Origin: Bacteroidales bacterium UBA5536
GTDB lineage: Bacteria > Bacteroidota > Bacteroidia > Bacteroidales > F082
Direction of reading: 5' to 3'
Length of the DNA stretch: 64,000 nt
Assembly (NCBI GenBank): GCA_002426795.1
Contig: DINQ01000020.1
Span: 257,017 to 321,016, forward strand
Positions within the stretch are counted from its first letter, which is position 1, and every line of letters starts with the position of its first letter. Made by a program: the position numbers and the translations under genes. The notes below the pieces were generated by a model. It worked only from the letters and a program-made list of their open reading frames with translations. It did not search any database and was not told the origin of the DNA. Positions 43,824 to 52,547 of the stretch are shown here, in pieces.

Positions 43824-44447
43824 TTATAAAATTTTCCACCCAAGAGAAACCATAAAGCCATTCGACTTCGAGTCGAATTTAACGGTTTCACCATTTTCGA
43901 GTTGAATGTCAGAGATTAGGTTGTTCAGCCCCAGAAAATATTGAACGTCCAGCGTAAACATCAAAACGTCGACTCCTGCTCCAACCTGAAAACCCCATTG
44001 AATGTCTTTGATGTCGGTATTCTTAATGGTGGTGTAGGTGCTTCCGGCAAGCGGATTGATTTTTTTACTGCTCACAATATTTGCTGTTGGGCCTGCCTGT
44101 GCACGGATGTTGGCCAGTTTGAGGTCAGCGAGTTTAAAACCAATATACAATGGTATCTGGATGGTTTTCAGGCTAACTTCATCATTCACCGGATTGGGAG
44201 AAGTAAGACTTGGAGTTTCGAACACACCACCAGCCGTATAAAAATTGATTTCGGGCTGGATGTATACCTTTTCACCAAGGCGAACAAAGGCTCCGTACAA
44301 AAAAGAACTTTTCAGCGAAGTGGTGATGTCACTCTTGTCAGTTGAAAGTTTGTTGGTGGTGTAACCAATTTTTGGTCCGAGAGATAACTGTGCCATGAGC
44401 GCACTGCTGATCACAAGTGAAAAGGCTAATAATAGAATCTTTTTCAT
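43824..44447 (-). CDS. Outer-membrane beta-barrel protein (PorT-like/OMP_b-brl_2)
   Basis: This 207-residue protein has a signal peptide (MKKILLLAFSLVISSALMAQ) followed by alternating amphipathic strands: LSLGPKIGYTTNKLS, SSFLYGAFVRLGEKVYIQPEINFYTAGG, LKTIQIPLYIGFKL, RAQAGPTANIVSS, QWGFQVGAGVDVLMFTLDVQY. It ends in an aromatic-rich strand (FMVSLGWKIL). This is the small eight-stranded barrel family common in Bacteroidota. Its cargo is unknown. It is divergent from a second barrel gene and has a clear promoter and terminator of its own. Confidence 0.85.
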   Translation of the reverse strand: MKKILLLAFSLVISSALMAQLSLGPKIGYTTNKLSTDKSDITTSLKSSFLYGAFVRLGEKVYIQPEINFYTAGGVFETPSLTSPNPVNDEVSLKTIQIPLYIGFKLADLKLANIRAQAGPTANIVSSKKINPLAGSTYTTIKNTDIKDIQWGFQVGAGVDVLMFTLDVQYFLGLNNLISDIQLENGETVKFDSKSNGFMVSLGWKIL

Positions 44448-44471
44448 GTTTTTTAAGCGTTATGGTTTATA

Positions 44472-44501
44472 CAAAAATAAGTATTTGTGCGAAAAAGGCA
44501 A
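44472..44501 (-). promoter_or_regulatory. Promoter of the minus-strand barrel gene
   Basis: On the minus strand TTG (44501-44499) and TATTTTTG (44479-44472) have a 19-base spacer, a full consensus match; the ATG follows 24 bases later. Confidence 0.75.
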
Positions 44502-44650
44502 TCTTTATTTTCTGAAATCAACATTTCTGTAGTTTTCTGCAGTCAATGAGGGCCTTTCTTTTAACAATGTCCTTTTGAAAAGTATTTGAAACGATACCAA
44601 TGACAAGGTCTAAATCAGTTAATTTTACACCTTGAAAAACCATTCAAGTC

Positions 44651-45349
44651 ATGAAAAAAGCTACATTGCTACTGCTCTTTATTGTCGGATTTGCCATTGC
44701 CGTGCAGGCACAACAAAAGGCGTTTCAGTTTGGGTTTAAAATAGCACCAAACATCGGCTGGATCAAGCCCAATGCCGAAGACTACAAGCGCGATGGCATT
44801 AAGGCAGGCTTCAACTGGGGATTTGTGGGCGAGTTTTACCTCATGGAAAACTATGCAGTTAACACCGGTTTCAATGTGCTCTACCTGAATGGGAAATATG
44901 AATATCCTTACAAGCAAAATGGTTCGGGCGGTGTTATGGTTGGCACTTTGAATCGTGAATTGCACGCCAAATACATTCAGCTTCCGGTCATCCTGAAAAT
45001 GAAGACAAACGAAATTGACGAATTTGGTGGATTGCGGTTTTATGGTGAAATGGGTTTTGGACTTGGCTTCCTGGTTGACGCCAAAGCCGATGACCGTTTT
45101 ACGGTAGCCAACAACCTGGTTTTTTCCGACAACAGTGATGTGAGCAAAGGATACCGTTTCACACGCGAATCGCTCATTCTGGGTGCCGGCGTTGAATACC
45201 CGCTTGGTGGCTCAACGTTTCTTATCGGAGGTATTCGTTTCGACAATAACTTCATCGATATATTGAAAGACCAAAACACGGTTGACACTTCGATTGAACA
45301 AAAAGCAATTTCAAATTTGATTGAAATTCAGGTAGGATTGTTGTTTTAA
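44651..45349 (+). CDS. Outer-membrane beta-barrel protein (PorT-like)
   Basis: This 232-residue protein has a signal peptide MKKATLLLLFIVGFAIAVQAQ and a barrel pattern: FQFGFKIAPNIGWIKPN, GIKAGFNWGFVGEFYLMENYAVNTGFNVLYLNGKY, AKYIQLPVILKMK, FYGEMGFGLGFLVDAK, LILGAGVEYPLGG. It ends in LIEIQVGLLF. It is of the same broad family as its divergent neighbour but not a close copy. It lies 11 bases upstream of nadE and is probably co-transcribed with it. Confidence 0.85.
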   Translation: MKKATLLLLFIVGFAIAVQAQQKAFQFGFKIAPNIGWIKPNAEDYKRDGIKAGFNWGFVGEFYLMENYAVNTGFNVLYLNGKYEYPYKQNGSGGVMVGTLNRELHAKYIQLPVILKMKTNEIDEFGGLRFYGEMGFGLGFLVDAKADDRFTVANNLVFSDNSDVSKGYRFTRESLILGAGVEYPLGGSTFLIGGIRFDNNFIDILKDQNTVDTSIEQKAISNLIEIQVGLLF

Positions 45350-45360
45350 GAAATTTAATT

Positions 45361-46998
45361 GTGAAGATAGCATTAGCCCAACTCAATTATCACATTGGCA
45401 ATTTCGAAGCCAATACACAGAAGATTATTCAAACGGCTCAGAGTGCCGCCAGTAAAGGTGCAGAGTTGGTTGTGTTTGCCGAACTGGCCATTTCGGGTTA
45501 TCCACCACGCGACTTTCTCGAGTTTGACGATTTTATTTCGCGCTGCGAGCATGAACTGGAAATAATTGCCTCAGCCTGCCATGATATTCCGCTCATCGTT
45601 GGCTCGCCAGTCCGCAACCCGTCTCCCAAAGGAAAACGCCTATACAATGCAGCTGTTTTTTTGCACAAAGGCGAAAAAAAGTATTTTAAAAAGGGGTTAC
45701 TTCCAAACTATGACGTATTTGATGAATACCGCTATTTTGAGCCTGCCAAAAGCTTTGATATTCTCCAATTCAAGGGTCAAAAAATAGCATTGACAGTTTG
45801 TGAAGACCTTTGGAATGTGAGCGATAATCCGCTTTATACCATTAACCCGATGGAGGAATTGATGCGACATGAGCCAGATTTGATGATCAATATTGCTGCC
45901 TCACCCTTCGATTATCATCAGGCTGTGAAACGGCGCGAAGTGCTGCGGCAAAACGTGAAGCGGTATGGATTGCCACTGATTTATGTGAACCATGTAGGCG
46001 CACAAACCGAGCTGTTGTTCGATGGCGGTTCACTGGCTTTTGCGCAGAATGGCTTTGTAGCAGAGGCCCTGCCGTTTTTCGAAGAGTCGGTGCAGCTGGT
46101 CGATAGCGAACGATTGCATCAAAATCAAATTCAGGCCGATCAGCAGCAAGTACCATCTAAAATGTCGTTGATTCATGATGCCTTGGTGATGGGTATTCGA
46201 AATTACTTTCAGAAATTGGGATTTAAAAAAGCCATTTTAGGGCTTTCCGGCGGTATCGACTCAGCCGTTACAATGGTTCTGGCCGCCAGGGCACTTGGGT
46301 CTGAGAACGTATTTGCCTTGCTGATGCCCTCGCAATATTCTTCTGACCACAGTGTAAACGACGCGCTTGAACTGGCTAAAAATCTAGGCTCTCCCTATCA
46401 GACCACACCTATTGCATCGATTTATCAGTCGTATGAAAATGAATTGAAAAGCACTTTTAACGGATTGCCTTTTGATGTGACGGAAGAGAATATTCAAGCC
46501 CGTATACGTGGTGTGTTGTTGATGGCCATGTCGAATAAATTTGGCTATATATTATTGAATACCAGCAATAAAAGTGAGGCTGCTGTGGGATATGGCACCT
46601 TGTATGGTGATATGAATGGGGGGCTTTCGGTTTTGGGCGATGTATATAAAACGGAGGTTTTCGCGCTTGCCAGGTTTATCAATAAAGACGGAGAAGTTAT
46701 CCCTGAAAACACCATCACAAAGCCACCTTCGGCTGAGCTGCGGCCTGATCAGAAAGACAGCGACAGTCTGCCGGATTATGAAATTCTTGACCAGCTCCTG
46801 TTTTACTATATTGAAGAGCGAAAAGGCCCGGACCAACTGATGGCGATGGGCTTTGAGGCCGGGATTGTATCTAGGGTATTGAAAATGGTTAATACCAACG
46901 AGTATAAGCGTTACCAGACTCCACCCATATTGCGTGTCTCACCCAAGGCATTTGGCATGGGCAGGCGCATGCCTATCGTTGCCAAATACCTTTCGTGA
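45361..46998 (+). CDS. nadE: Glutamine-dependent NAD+ synthetase
   Basis: This 545-residue two-domain enzyme starts with a GTG codon. The N-terminal nitrilase-like glutaminase (1 to about 260) shows the Glu-Lys-Cys triad in FAELAISGYPPRDFLEF, FKKGLLPNYDVFDE and ALTVCEDLWN. The C-terminal ATP-pyrophosphatase has the P-loop LGLSGGIDSAVT, followed by LLMPSQYSSDHS and the substrate region SNKSEAAVGYGTLYGDMNGG. It makes NAD+ from the deamido form, using ammonia channelled from glutamine. It directly follows the barrel gene. Confidence 0.96.
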   Translation: MKIALAQLNYHIGNFEANTQKIIQTAQSAASKGAELVVFAELAISGYPPRDFLEFDDFISRCEHELEIIASACHDIPLIVGSPVRNPSPKGKRLYNAAVFLHKGEKKYFKKGLLPNYDVFDEYRYFEPAKSFDILQFKGQKIALTVCEDLWNVSDNPLYTINPMEELMRHEPDLMINIAASPFDYHQAVKRREVLRQNVKRYGLPLIYVNHVGAQTELLFDGGSLAFAQNGFVAEALPFFEESVQLVDSERLHQNQIQADQQQVPSKMSLIHDALVMGIRNYFQKLGFKKAILGLSGGIDSAVTMVLAARALGSENVFALLMPSQYSSDHSVNDALELAKNLGSPYQTTPIASIYQSYENELKSTFNGLPFDVTEENIQARIRGVLLMAMSNKFGYILLNTSNKSEAAVGYGTLYGDMNGGLSVLGDVYKTEVFALARFINKDGEVIPENTITKPPSAELRPDQKDSDSLPDYEILDQLLFYYIEERKGPDQLMAMGFEAGIVSRVLKMVNTNEYKRYQTPPILRVSPKAFGMGRRMPIVAKYLS

Positions 46999-47043
46999 GC
47001 CTGATGAGCGACAATCTTGTTGCCAGCTTTGAATAAAAAAGAC

Positions 47044-47292
47044 CTAGAGATTGATGGCTTCTACCGATTTGATTTCGGGGATGGCCTTGCGAATGGTGCT
47101 TTCAACACCATTTTTCAGGGTCATGGTGCTGTAAGGACAGCTTCCGCAGGCACCTGTAAGCTCTACATTTACAACCAAATCATCTGTCACTTCCACAAAG
47201 TTGATGTCGCCGCCATCTTGCTGTAAGTAGGGACGGACCTGCTCGATGAGGTTTTTGACTTTCTTTGTTAAAGCTTCTTTTTGCTCTGTCAT
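47044..47292 (-). CDS. NifU-like C-terminal domain protein (Fe-S scaffold)
   Basis: This 82-residue protein is a complete stand-alone NifU C-terminal domain. It has VRPYLQQDGGDINFVEV, then the cluster-binding CGSCPYS and the helix STMTLKNGVESTIRKAIPEI. It carries a labile Fe-S cluster for delivery to target proteins. It follows the Mrp gene after 26 bases, and the two form an Fe-S assembly pair. Confidence 0.93.
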   Translation of the reverse strand: MTEQKEALTKKVKNLIEQVRPYLQQDGGDINFVEVTDDLVVNVELTGACGSCPYSTMTLKNGVESTIRKAIPEIKSVEAINL

Positions 47293-47318
47293 AATACTTT
47301 GAATTAGGGTATCAATAC

Positions 47319-48356
47319 TTAAAACATTTTTTCAATGGATGCTGCAACGGCGTCGAATGCTTGTGTCACAGGTGAGTTGCTGTCGAGTGCGATCGGGCTT
47401 CCACTATCGCCAGATGCTGCAATCTGTTCAACAATAGGGATTTGGCCAAGCAAAGGTATGCCCAGCTCTTTGGCAAACTGCTCTCCATGGCCTTGTCCGA
47501 AAATGAAATATTTTTTCTCAGGCATGTCTTCAGGTGAAAAATAGGCCATGTTTTCGATCAAACCCAACAATGGTATGGTGAGTTTATCTTGTTTAAACAT
47601 GCCGGCAGCACGTTTCACATCAGCAAAAGCCACTTTTTGAGGTGTTGTAACCACAATGGCTCCGCTTACCGAATAAGATTGGGCGAGTGTGAGTTGAATA
47701 TCGCCCGTTCCCGGAGGAAGGTCGATCACCAAAAAATCAAGTACGCCCCAATCAGCATCGCTAAGCAACTGGTTGAGGGCGCTGGTAGCCATGGGCCCGC
47801 GCCAAACGAGCGCCTTGCTGCTGTCGACAAAATAGCCGATTGACAGCAATTTGATGCCAAATTTTTCGATTGGCACGATCACGGGCTTGCCTTCGCGCTC
47901 GAAGACGCCCGGTTGCTCGTTTTCGGTGCCAAACATCATCGGGACTGAAGGACCGTAAATGTCTGCATCAACCAAACCAACTTTCAGTCCCCTGCGCGAC
48001 AAGGCCACGGCCAGGTTGGCCGCTACTGTTGACTTGCCAACGCCACCTTTGCCGGAAGCCACCGCAACAATGTGCTTCACGCCGGCCAATGGTCCACGGC
48101 CTTTTTCCTTCTCGGCAATGGGTGTGATATTGATGGCAATTTCTTCGCCAAAAGCTTCGCGTAAGGCTTTGGTGGCTAAGTTCATTACGATGTTTACAGA
48201 CGGCTCTCCAAGTTTAGGGAAAACGAGTCTGAATTTGATTTCTTTTTCGCTTACTTCAAGTTCATCAAGCATGCCCAGGTCGACGATATTGTCGCCTTTG
48301 GCGAAGTAAATCACTCCCTTCAACTGCTCGATTACACCGGATTTTGTCAAAGACAT
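47319..48356 (-). CDS. Mrp/ApbC-family Fe-S cluster carrier ATPase
   Basis: This 345-residue protein has an N-terminal MIP18-like (DUF59) domain (about 1-90). A ParA/NBP35-type ATPase follows, with the deviant Walker A VASGKGGVGKSTVAANLAVAL, switch region GLVDADIYGPSVPMMFG and VIDLPPGTGD. The ATG complementary to 48354-48356 is chosen over an upstream frame. It binds and transfers 4Fe-4S clusters; the NifU-like gene downstream supports this. The C-terminal CxxC of many Mrp proteins is replaced (ENMAYFSPEDMPEKKYFIFG lacks both Cys), which may affect cluster binding. Confidence 0.92.
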   Translation of the reverse strand: MSLTKSGVIEQLKGVIYFAKGDNIVDLGMLDELEVSEKEIKFRLVFPKLGEPSVNIVMNLATKALREAFGEEIAINITPIAEKEKGRGPLAGVKHIVAVASGKGGVGKSTVAANLAVALSRRGLKVGLVDADIYGPSVPMMFGTENEQPGVFEREGKPVIVPIEKFGIKLLSIGYFVDSSKALVWRGPMATSALNQLLSDADWGVLDFLVIDLPPGTGDIQLTLAQSYSVSGAIVVTTPQKVAFADVKRAAGMFKQDKLTIPLLGLIENMAYFSPEDMPEKKYFIFGQGHGEQFAKELGIPLLGQIPIVEQIAASGDSGSPIALDSNSPVTQAFDAVAASIEKMF

Positions 48357-48402
48357 GATGTGCTTATTTAGACTGTATAAAAATAGTAATAATTTGAATG
48401 CG

Positions 48403-48410
48403 CAAAGGTA
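48403..48410 (-). promoter_or_regulatory. -7 box of the Mrp-NifU operon
   Basis: TACCTTTG on the minus strand matches TAnnTTTG about 47 bases before the Mrp ATG; no good -33 TTG at 19-21 bases. Confidence 0.5.
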
Positions 48411-48527
48411 CATTTTTCATTCGAGAAGGCTTTCGAATTCAATGGAAAATGCGGAAGTCATTCAAAAATAATGGAGCTGGGTCGAATTCGGGAAAGACCA
48501 AAAAGACGGAGTTGAAGAATACTGAGC

Positions 48528-50132
48528 TTAGTTTCTGAGCAGCTTTTTACTATGAAAGAAACGGTGATCAAAAACCAGTGTAATCAGCAGGGTTTGAGCC
48601 GAGTACTTCTCATCACAAGCCAGGTCAAAAAGATTGGTGCCGGTTTTAACAGACTCAATTGCACCTGACCTGATGATTTGTCCTTTCATGTTGGAGATGA
48701 AAAAACTGACATCAACCGGATGATCCAATTCAAAACTGATTTGCCCGGATGAAGTTACAGGATTAGGGTAAAAATCAAACGTATAGGGATTGCTTCCATC
48801 AATCTGTTGCACATCAACGGTGGTATTTTTAATGAGTTTCACTGCATACAATATTGGTGATGCAGAGGTGTTTGACGTTTGATTGTTTGTAAAAGGATTT
48901 AAACTCGTGCTGTAGATTCCTCCAAAAATATGGCCAATCAACACCGTGTCGTTTTGAAAGCTGTGCAGTTTTATCACATCGTTATCATACCGTTCCATTT
49001 CCTGATTAGGGATAAACTCGGCACTGGCGCCCAGTAAACCGGGCATTTCAAGTGGGAGCTGAAACTCATAAAAATTTCCATTTGAATCGCGGCTCAGTTG
49101 GCTGATTGTTTTTACAAACGGAACAAAATCATCCTGAATCAATTCGCCATTGCTGTAGTAATACTGACTCATTCCGCCAAAAAACAAGGTATGCATTTCG
49201 TTCGTCAGGCTATCGAACAGGTTGACATGTGCGCTGTGATAGTTGTTAAGGTATTGGTTAAAGTTGGTGTGGGCTTCATATCCGTTTTCAGTAATATCAA
49301 CCGGATACAAAAACGGAAGGTCAACATCTTGCTGGAATACGCCTGATGAAATGGTGTAAGCAGAACTGCCGTCGGGTAATATTCGGGCAAGCAGGTTGTA
49401 ATCGCGCCGACGCAAATGAACAGGATCGGTAATCGTGTTGATGTTGTTGATGCTGAGTTGACTGCCGCTGTTATCGATTTCGAACTTGCGAATTTGGGAA
49501 CTGTAGGTTTGGGTGTAAGTGGGATTTCCCATCGGGTTGTATCGTCCGTCAAAACGATGGCCACCAATGAGGTAGAATGTATTTCCAATTTTGCCCAACT
49601 GGCCACCGGTGATGGCGAAAAGCGGATCTTGGATTTGTTTAAAGTAGGGCAGAATAGAATTTCCTGAAACGATAGCTTCAATCAAAGGTGCGACCTGAAT
49701 GGAGGTCAGCTTATCAAAAGTAATATGATTTGATGCTGACTGGGCAAAAGCATAACCTCCAATGATATACAAGCTGTCGCCATCCTGAAAAAAATTCATG
49801 TTGGTCGATTGCAGCTGCTCGCGGATTCCTACCGGAAGAACGTTGACAGAGGCTGTCCAAAACTGTTTTAACTCCGGATCAACAACATAGATATCTGTGT
49901 TATTCAATGCTGCCGGGAATGCGTTGAATGGTTGTCTTGCATGCAGGCCGTCTTTTCTGCCTCCAATCAACAGCCATTTTCCGTCACTTTGCCCCAACGC
50001 ATATGAATGCAGCCCATCCAGGTTGTCAATTTGAACGGGCTCGAGCTGAAGTTCGAAGTCAAATGTGGGTTGAGTAATGCCTTTTGAAGCGAAGAAAATT
50101 ATCAGTAAAGAGAGCAAGGCTATTTGTTTCAT
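48528..50132 (-). CDS. Secreted kelch-like beta-propeller protein with type IX sorting tail
   Basis: This 534-residue protein begins with a signal peptide (MKQIALLSLLIIFFASKGITQ). The body contains kelch-like blades with GG turns: KWLLIGGRKDG, SLYIIGGYAFA, TFYLIGGHRFDGRYNP and LFFGGMSQYYYS. The last 80 residues (YTFDFYPNPVTSSGQISFEL...FFISNMKGQIIRSG) are a typical type IX sorting domain, with the FYPNPV motif clear. It is likely exported and surface-attached through T9SS; the target is unknown. A perfect short hairpin lies just before its ATG. Confidence 0.87.
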   Translation of the reverse strand: MKQIALLSLLIIFFASKGITQPTFDFELQLEPVQIDNLDGLHSYALGQSDGKWLLIGGRKDGLHARQPFNAFPAALNNTDIYVVDPELKQFWTASVNVLPVGIREQLQSTNMNFFQDGDSLYIIGGYAFAQSASNHITFDKLTSIQVAPLIEAIVSGNSILPYFKQIQDPLFAITGGQLGKIGNTFYLIGGHRFDGRYNPMGNPTYTQTYSSQIRKFEIDNSGSQLSINNINTITDPVHLRRRDYNLLARILPDGSSAYTISSGVFQQDVDLPFLYPVDITENGYEAHTNFNQYLNNYHSAHVNLFDSLTNEMHTLFFGGMSQYYYSNGELIQDDFVPFVKTISQLSRDSNGNFYEFQLPLEMPGLLGASAEFIPNQEMERYDNDVIKLHSFQNDTVLIGHIFGGIYSTSLNPFTNNQTSNTSASPILYAVKLIKNTTVDVQQIDGSNPYTFDFYPNPVTSSGQISFELDHPVDVSFFISNMKGQIIRSGAIESVKTGTNLFDLACDEKYSAQTLLITLVFDHRFFHSKKLLRN

Positions 50133-50146
50133 ATTGGTTTGTTCTT

Positions 50147-50164
50147 CGCATGGTTTTCCATGCG
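50147..50164 (-). promoter_or_regulatory. Hairpin immediately upstream of the kelch-like gene
   Basis: CGCATGG-tttt-CCATGCG: seven perfect pairs with a 4-base loop, ending 15 bases before the ATG on the minus strand. It could modulate translation of this gene or mark the 3' end of the upstream transporter mRNA; no T-run follows. Confidence 0.45.
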
Positions 50165-50244
50165 GGGTTAATTTTTTGATCTAAAGAAAATTCATTCAAC
50201 GCCTGATATTTAACAAAACTGATTGAAGGAATCAACGAAAAGAT

Positions 50245-52458
50245 TTACTCAATTGTCTTTTTGTTGAACGAATTTACGAAAAGAATGCTTCCAATATCGT
50301 CATAGCCTTCAAAGAGTTTTTCTTCGGTGTGCCTGATCGACTCGTCTCTAAACCCAATAATGGTCAGGCCGGCATCGGCAGAATATTGGTTGATGATACT
50401 TTTGGGATGCACCTCATCTTTTTGCACGAGGATCTCAATATTTTGTGCCGTAATCGGCAAACGACCGCTTGTCACAAGCTCGTCCATCTTTGCCTGAACT
50501 GATTCATACTCGCTTTCCTTGCAGATGTCAAATATTTTGATGTTTCCTTTTTTCCAGTCAGGATGTCCCAAAATGATGAAACTTAGCAAGATCATCAGGT
50601 TGGCATTGTCCTCATCTATGGTCTTGATCCACACATGAATACCGTTTTTGTAGCGGATTGGTTTACGGTCGGATGCCAGGATGCAGATATCGAAATTACC
50701 CGATTTCACCAGATTAAAATTGCTGATGATGTTTTCCAGTTCGACAGGATCTTCCTTATCGAACTCAAAAATCACCATGTTGTTCTCCATCCCGGCAATA
50801 CCCGGAATTTGAATCGACTGCGAAATGGCAGATGTGATAGAAGGAGAGATGATGGTGTCGATGTATACATAGCTGTCGGCATGCACATTTTTGATGAGGC
50901 GTCTCAGTTCTTTTTCTGACTGTTCGTTTGTGCTTTTTGAGTAGTAGCCTTCGATGAGATGGAGGTAGGTTCCAAACCCATATTTATAGGAAATCCAGCT
51001 CAAAAGCTTAAATGCGTCATCGCGTTGGAAAGAATATTTCGAGATACAAATGGCGCTGGGTCTCCATTCGGCATCGGTGCTGACTTCACGCTTTTTCTGT
51101 AGATAGATCTGCAAATTGCGGTTAACCTGGAAAATGGCATTGGCAAAAATCGAAGCCAGTCCTTTGCGGTTTTTGTGGTAAGTGTTCACATAGATATACA
51201 GCACGGTCATCATACCAAAGGCAAGCAAAGTATAAACCATGTCGATTTTAAACATGACCCAGACTGAGGTGATAAAACCAATCAGCGACAAAAACCATTT
51301 CGATTTAAAAGAAGGGCGATAGGAGGGAGACGACCCGAAATGGTTCAAAAATGAAATCAGACAAAGCGATCCGTAAGTTACCAGGAAAAACATGGTAATT
51401 ACCTGTGCCACGGCATTCACGTCGCCAATAGCTACAAAAACGAGTGCAATCAGGCAAGTTGCCAATGAAGCATTAACAGGCTCATTGTCTTTTGCATTTC
51501 CTTTACTGAGCCAGTTGTTGATGCGTGGTAAGGGAAATGATTGGTCAACTGCAAGTGCCTGCAAAGTTCGTGGAGCCACCATGACTGAACCCAATGCGGA
51601 TGAAATAGTGGATGCTGCAAGGCCAAGCGGGACAAAAATGAACCCAAACAAAGCAATTTTCGACATGATAAACTGATCGTTCATCAATTCGTCAGGGTGT
51701 GCCGAAGAAGCCAGTTTCCAGGAAATGAAAAAGTAAATAATCATCCCTATCACTGTCGCTGCAACAGTTCCAATTGGAATGGATTTTCCCGGATTTTTCA
51801 AATCGCCAGATAAGCCCACACCGGCTGTCATGCCTGTAAATGCCGGGAAAATAATGGCAAATACAATAAAAAACTCACTGCCATTGCGGAAACTGGCGTT
51901 TTCCAATCCGAAATTTTCAATGGCCGATTCGGTTCCCGAACCCAGAAAAAACAATATCAATGACACTGCCAGTATGGCCACAACCCAATAAAGTGCTTTC
52001 ACTCCGAGGTTTGCCCCTTTTTTAAGGATCAAGGCCGATAGCATGAGCATAATAGGTACGCTGACAACCTGACGTGGGAGCAAAATGTTGTAGGTATTCT
52101 TCATGAAATCGAAAAAGAAGGCAAAGGCTTCTGTAAAGGCAATGACATAAAATGCCACACTGATCGCTTGCGACAGGAAAAGCGAAAAACCAATCGTGGC
52201 GCCAATGTTGAGTCCGAATGACCGGGATATAATAAAGTACTCACCACCACCTTCAACGCGCTTATTGGTGGCAATTTCCGAAATAGCCAAAGCCGTTGGT
52301 AAGGTAACCATGTGCCCCAGAAGGATGATCAGAATAACGCCCCAGAAACCCACCGTTCCTACTGCAAAACCAAAACGAAGAAAAAGAATGGCACCCAGAA
52401 TGGTTGAAATAGCAGTAAAAAATACCGGACCAGTACCGAATTTTTGTTCGTTTGTCAT
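50245..52458 (-). CDS. SLC12-type cation-chloride cotransporter / amino-acid permease homologue
   Basis: This 737-residue protein has about twelve membrane segments in the first 430 residues (APC fold), beginning KFGTGPVFFTAISTILGAILFLRFGFAVG, which is typical of bacterial SLC12-like transporters. GGGEYFIISRSFG and FPAFTGMTAGVGLSGDLKNPGKSIPIGT are also family features. A 300-residue soluble C-terminal domain follows, like that of Na-K-Cl cotransporters. The substrate in bacteria is not settled: ions or amino acids. It stands alone on the minus strand. Confidence 0.88.
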   Translation of the reverse strand: MTNEQKFGTGPVFFTAISTILGAILFLRFGFAVGTVGFWGVILIILLGHMVTLPTALAISEIATNKRVEGGGEYFIISRSFGLNIGATIGFSLFLSQAISVAFYVIAFTEAFAFFFDFMKNTYNILLPRQVVSVPIMLMLSALILKKGANLGVKALYWVVAILAVSLILFFLGSGTESAIENFGLENASFRNGSEFFIVFAIIFPAFTGMTAGVGLSGDLKNPGKSIPIGTVAATVIGMIIYFFISWKLASSAHPDELMNDQFIMSKIALFGFIFVPLGLAASTISSALGSVMVAPRTLQALAVDQSFPLPRINNWLSKGNAKDNEPVNASLATCLIALVFVAIGDVNAVAQVITMFFLVTYGSLCLISFLNHFGSSPSYRPSFKSKWFLSLIGFITSVWVMFKIDMVYTLLAFGMMTVLYIYVNTYHKNRKGLASIFANAIFQVNRNLQIYLQKKREVSTDAEWRPSAICISKYSFQRDDAFKLLSWISYKYGFGTYLHLIEGYYSKSTNEQSEKELRRLIKNVHADSYVYIDTIISPSITSAISQSIQIPGIAGMENNMVIFEFDKEDPVELENIISNFNLVKSGNFDICILASDRKPIRYKNGIHVWIKTIDEDNANLMILLSFIILGHPDWKKGNIKIFDICKESEYESVQAKMDELVTSGRLPITAQNIEILVQKDEVHPKSIINQYSADAGLTIIGFRDESIRHTEEKLFEGYDDIGSILFVNSFNKKTIE

Positions 52459-52547
52459 GTAACTAGTTAGAGTTTAGGTTGATAAAATTTTAGTAAAACG
52501 AATCTGTTGTGTATTAATGCGTGTAAATATATTAAAAAACCAATCGG

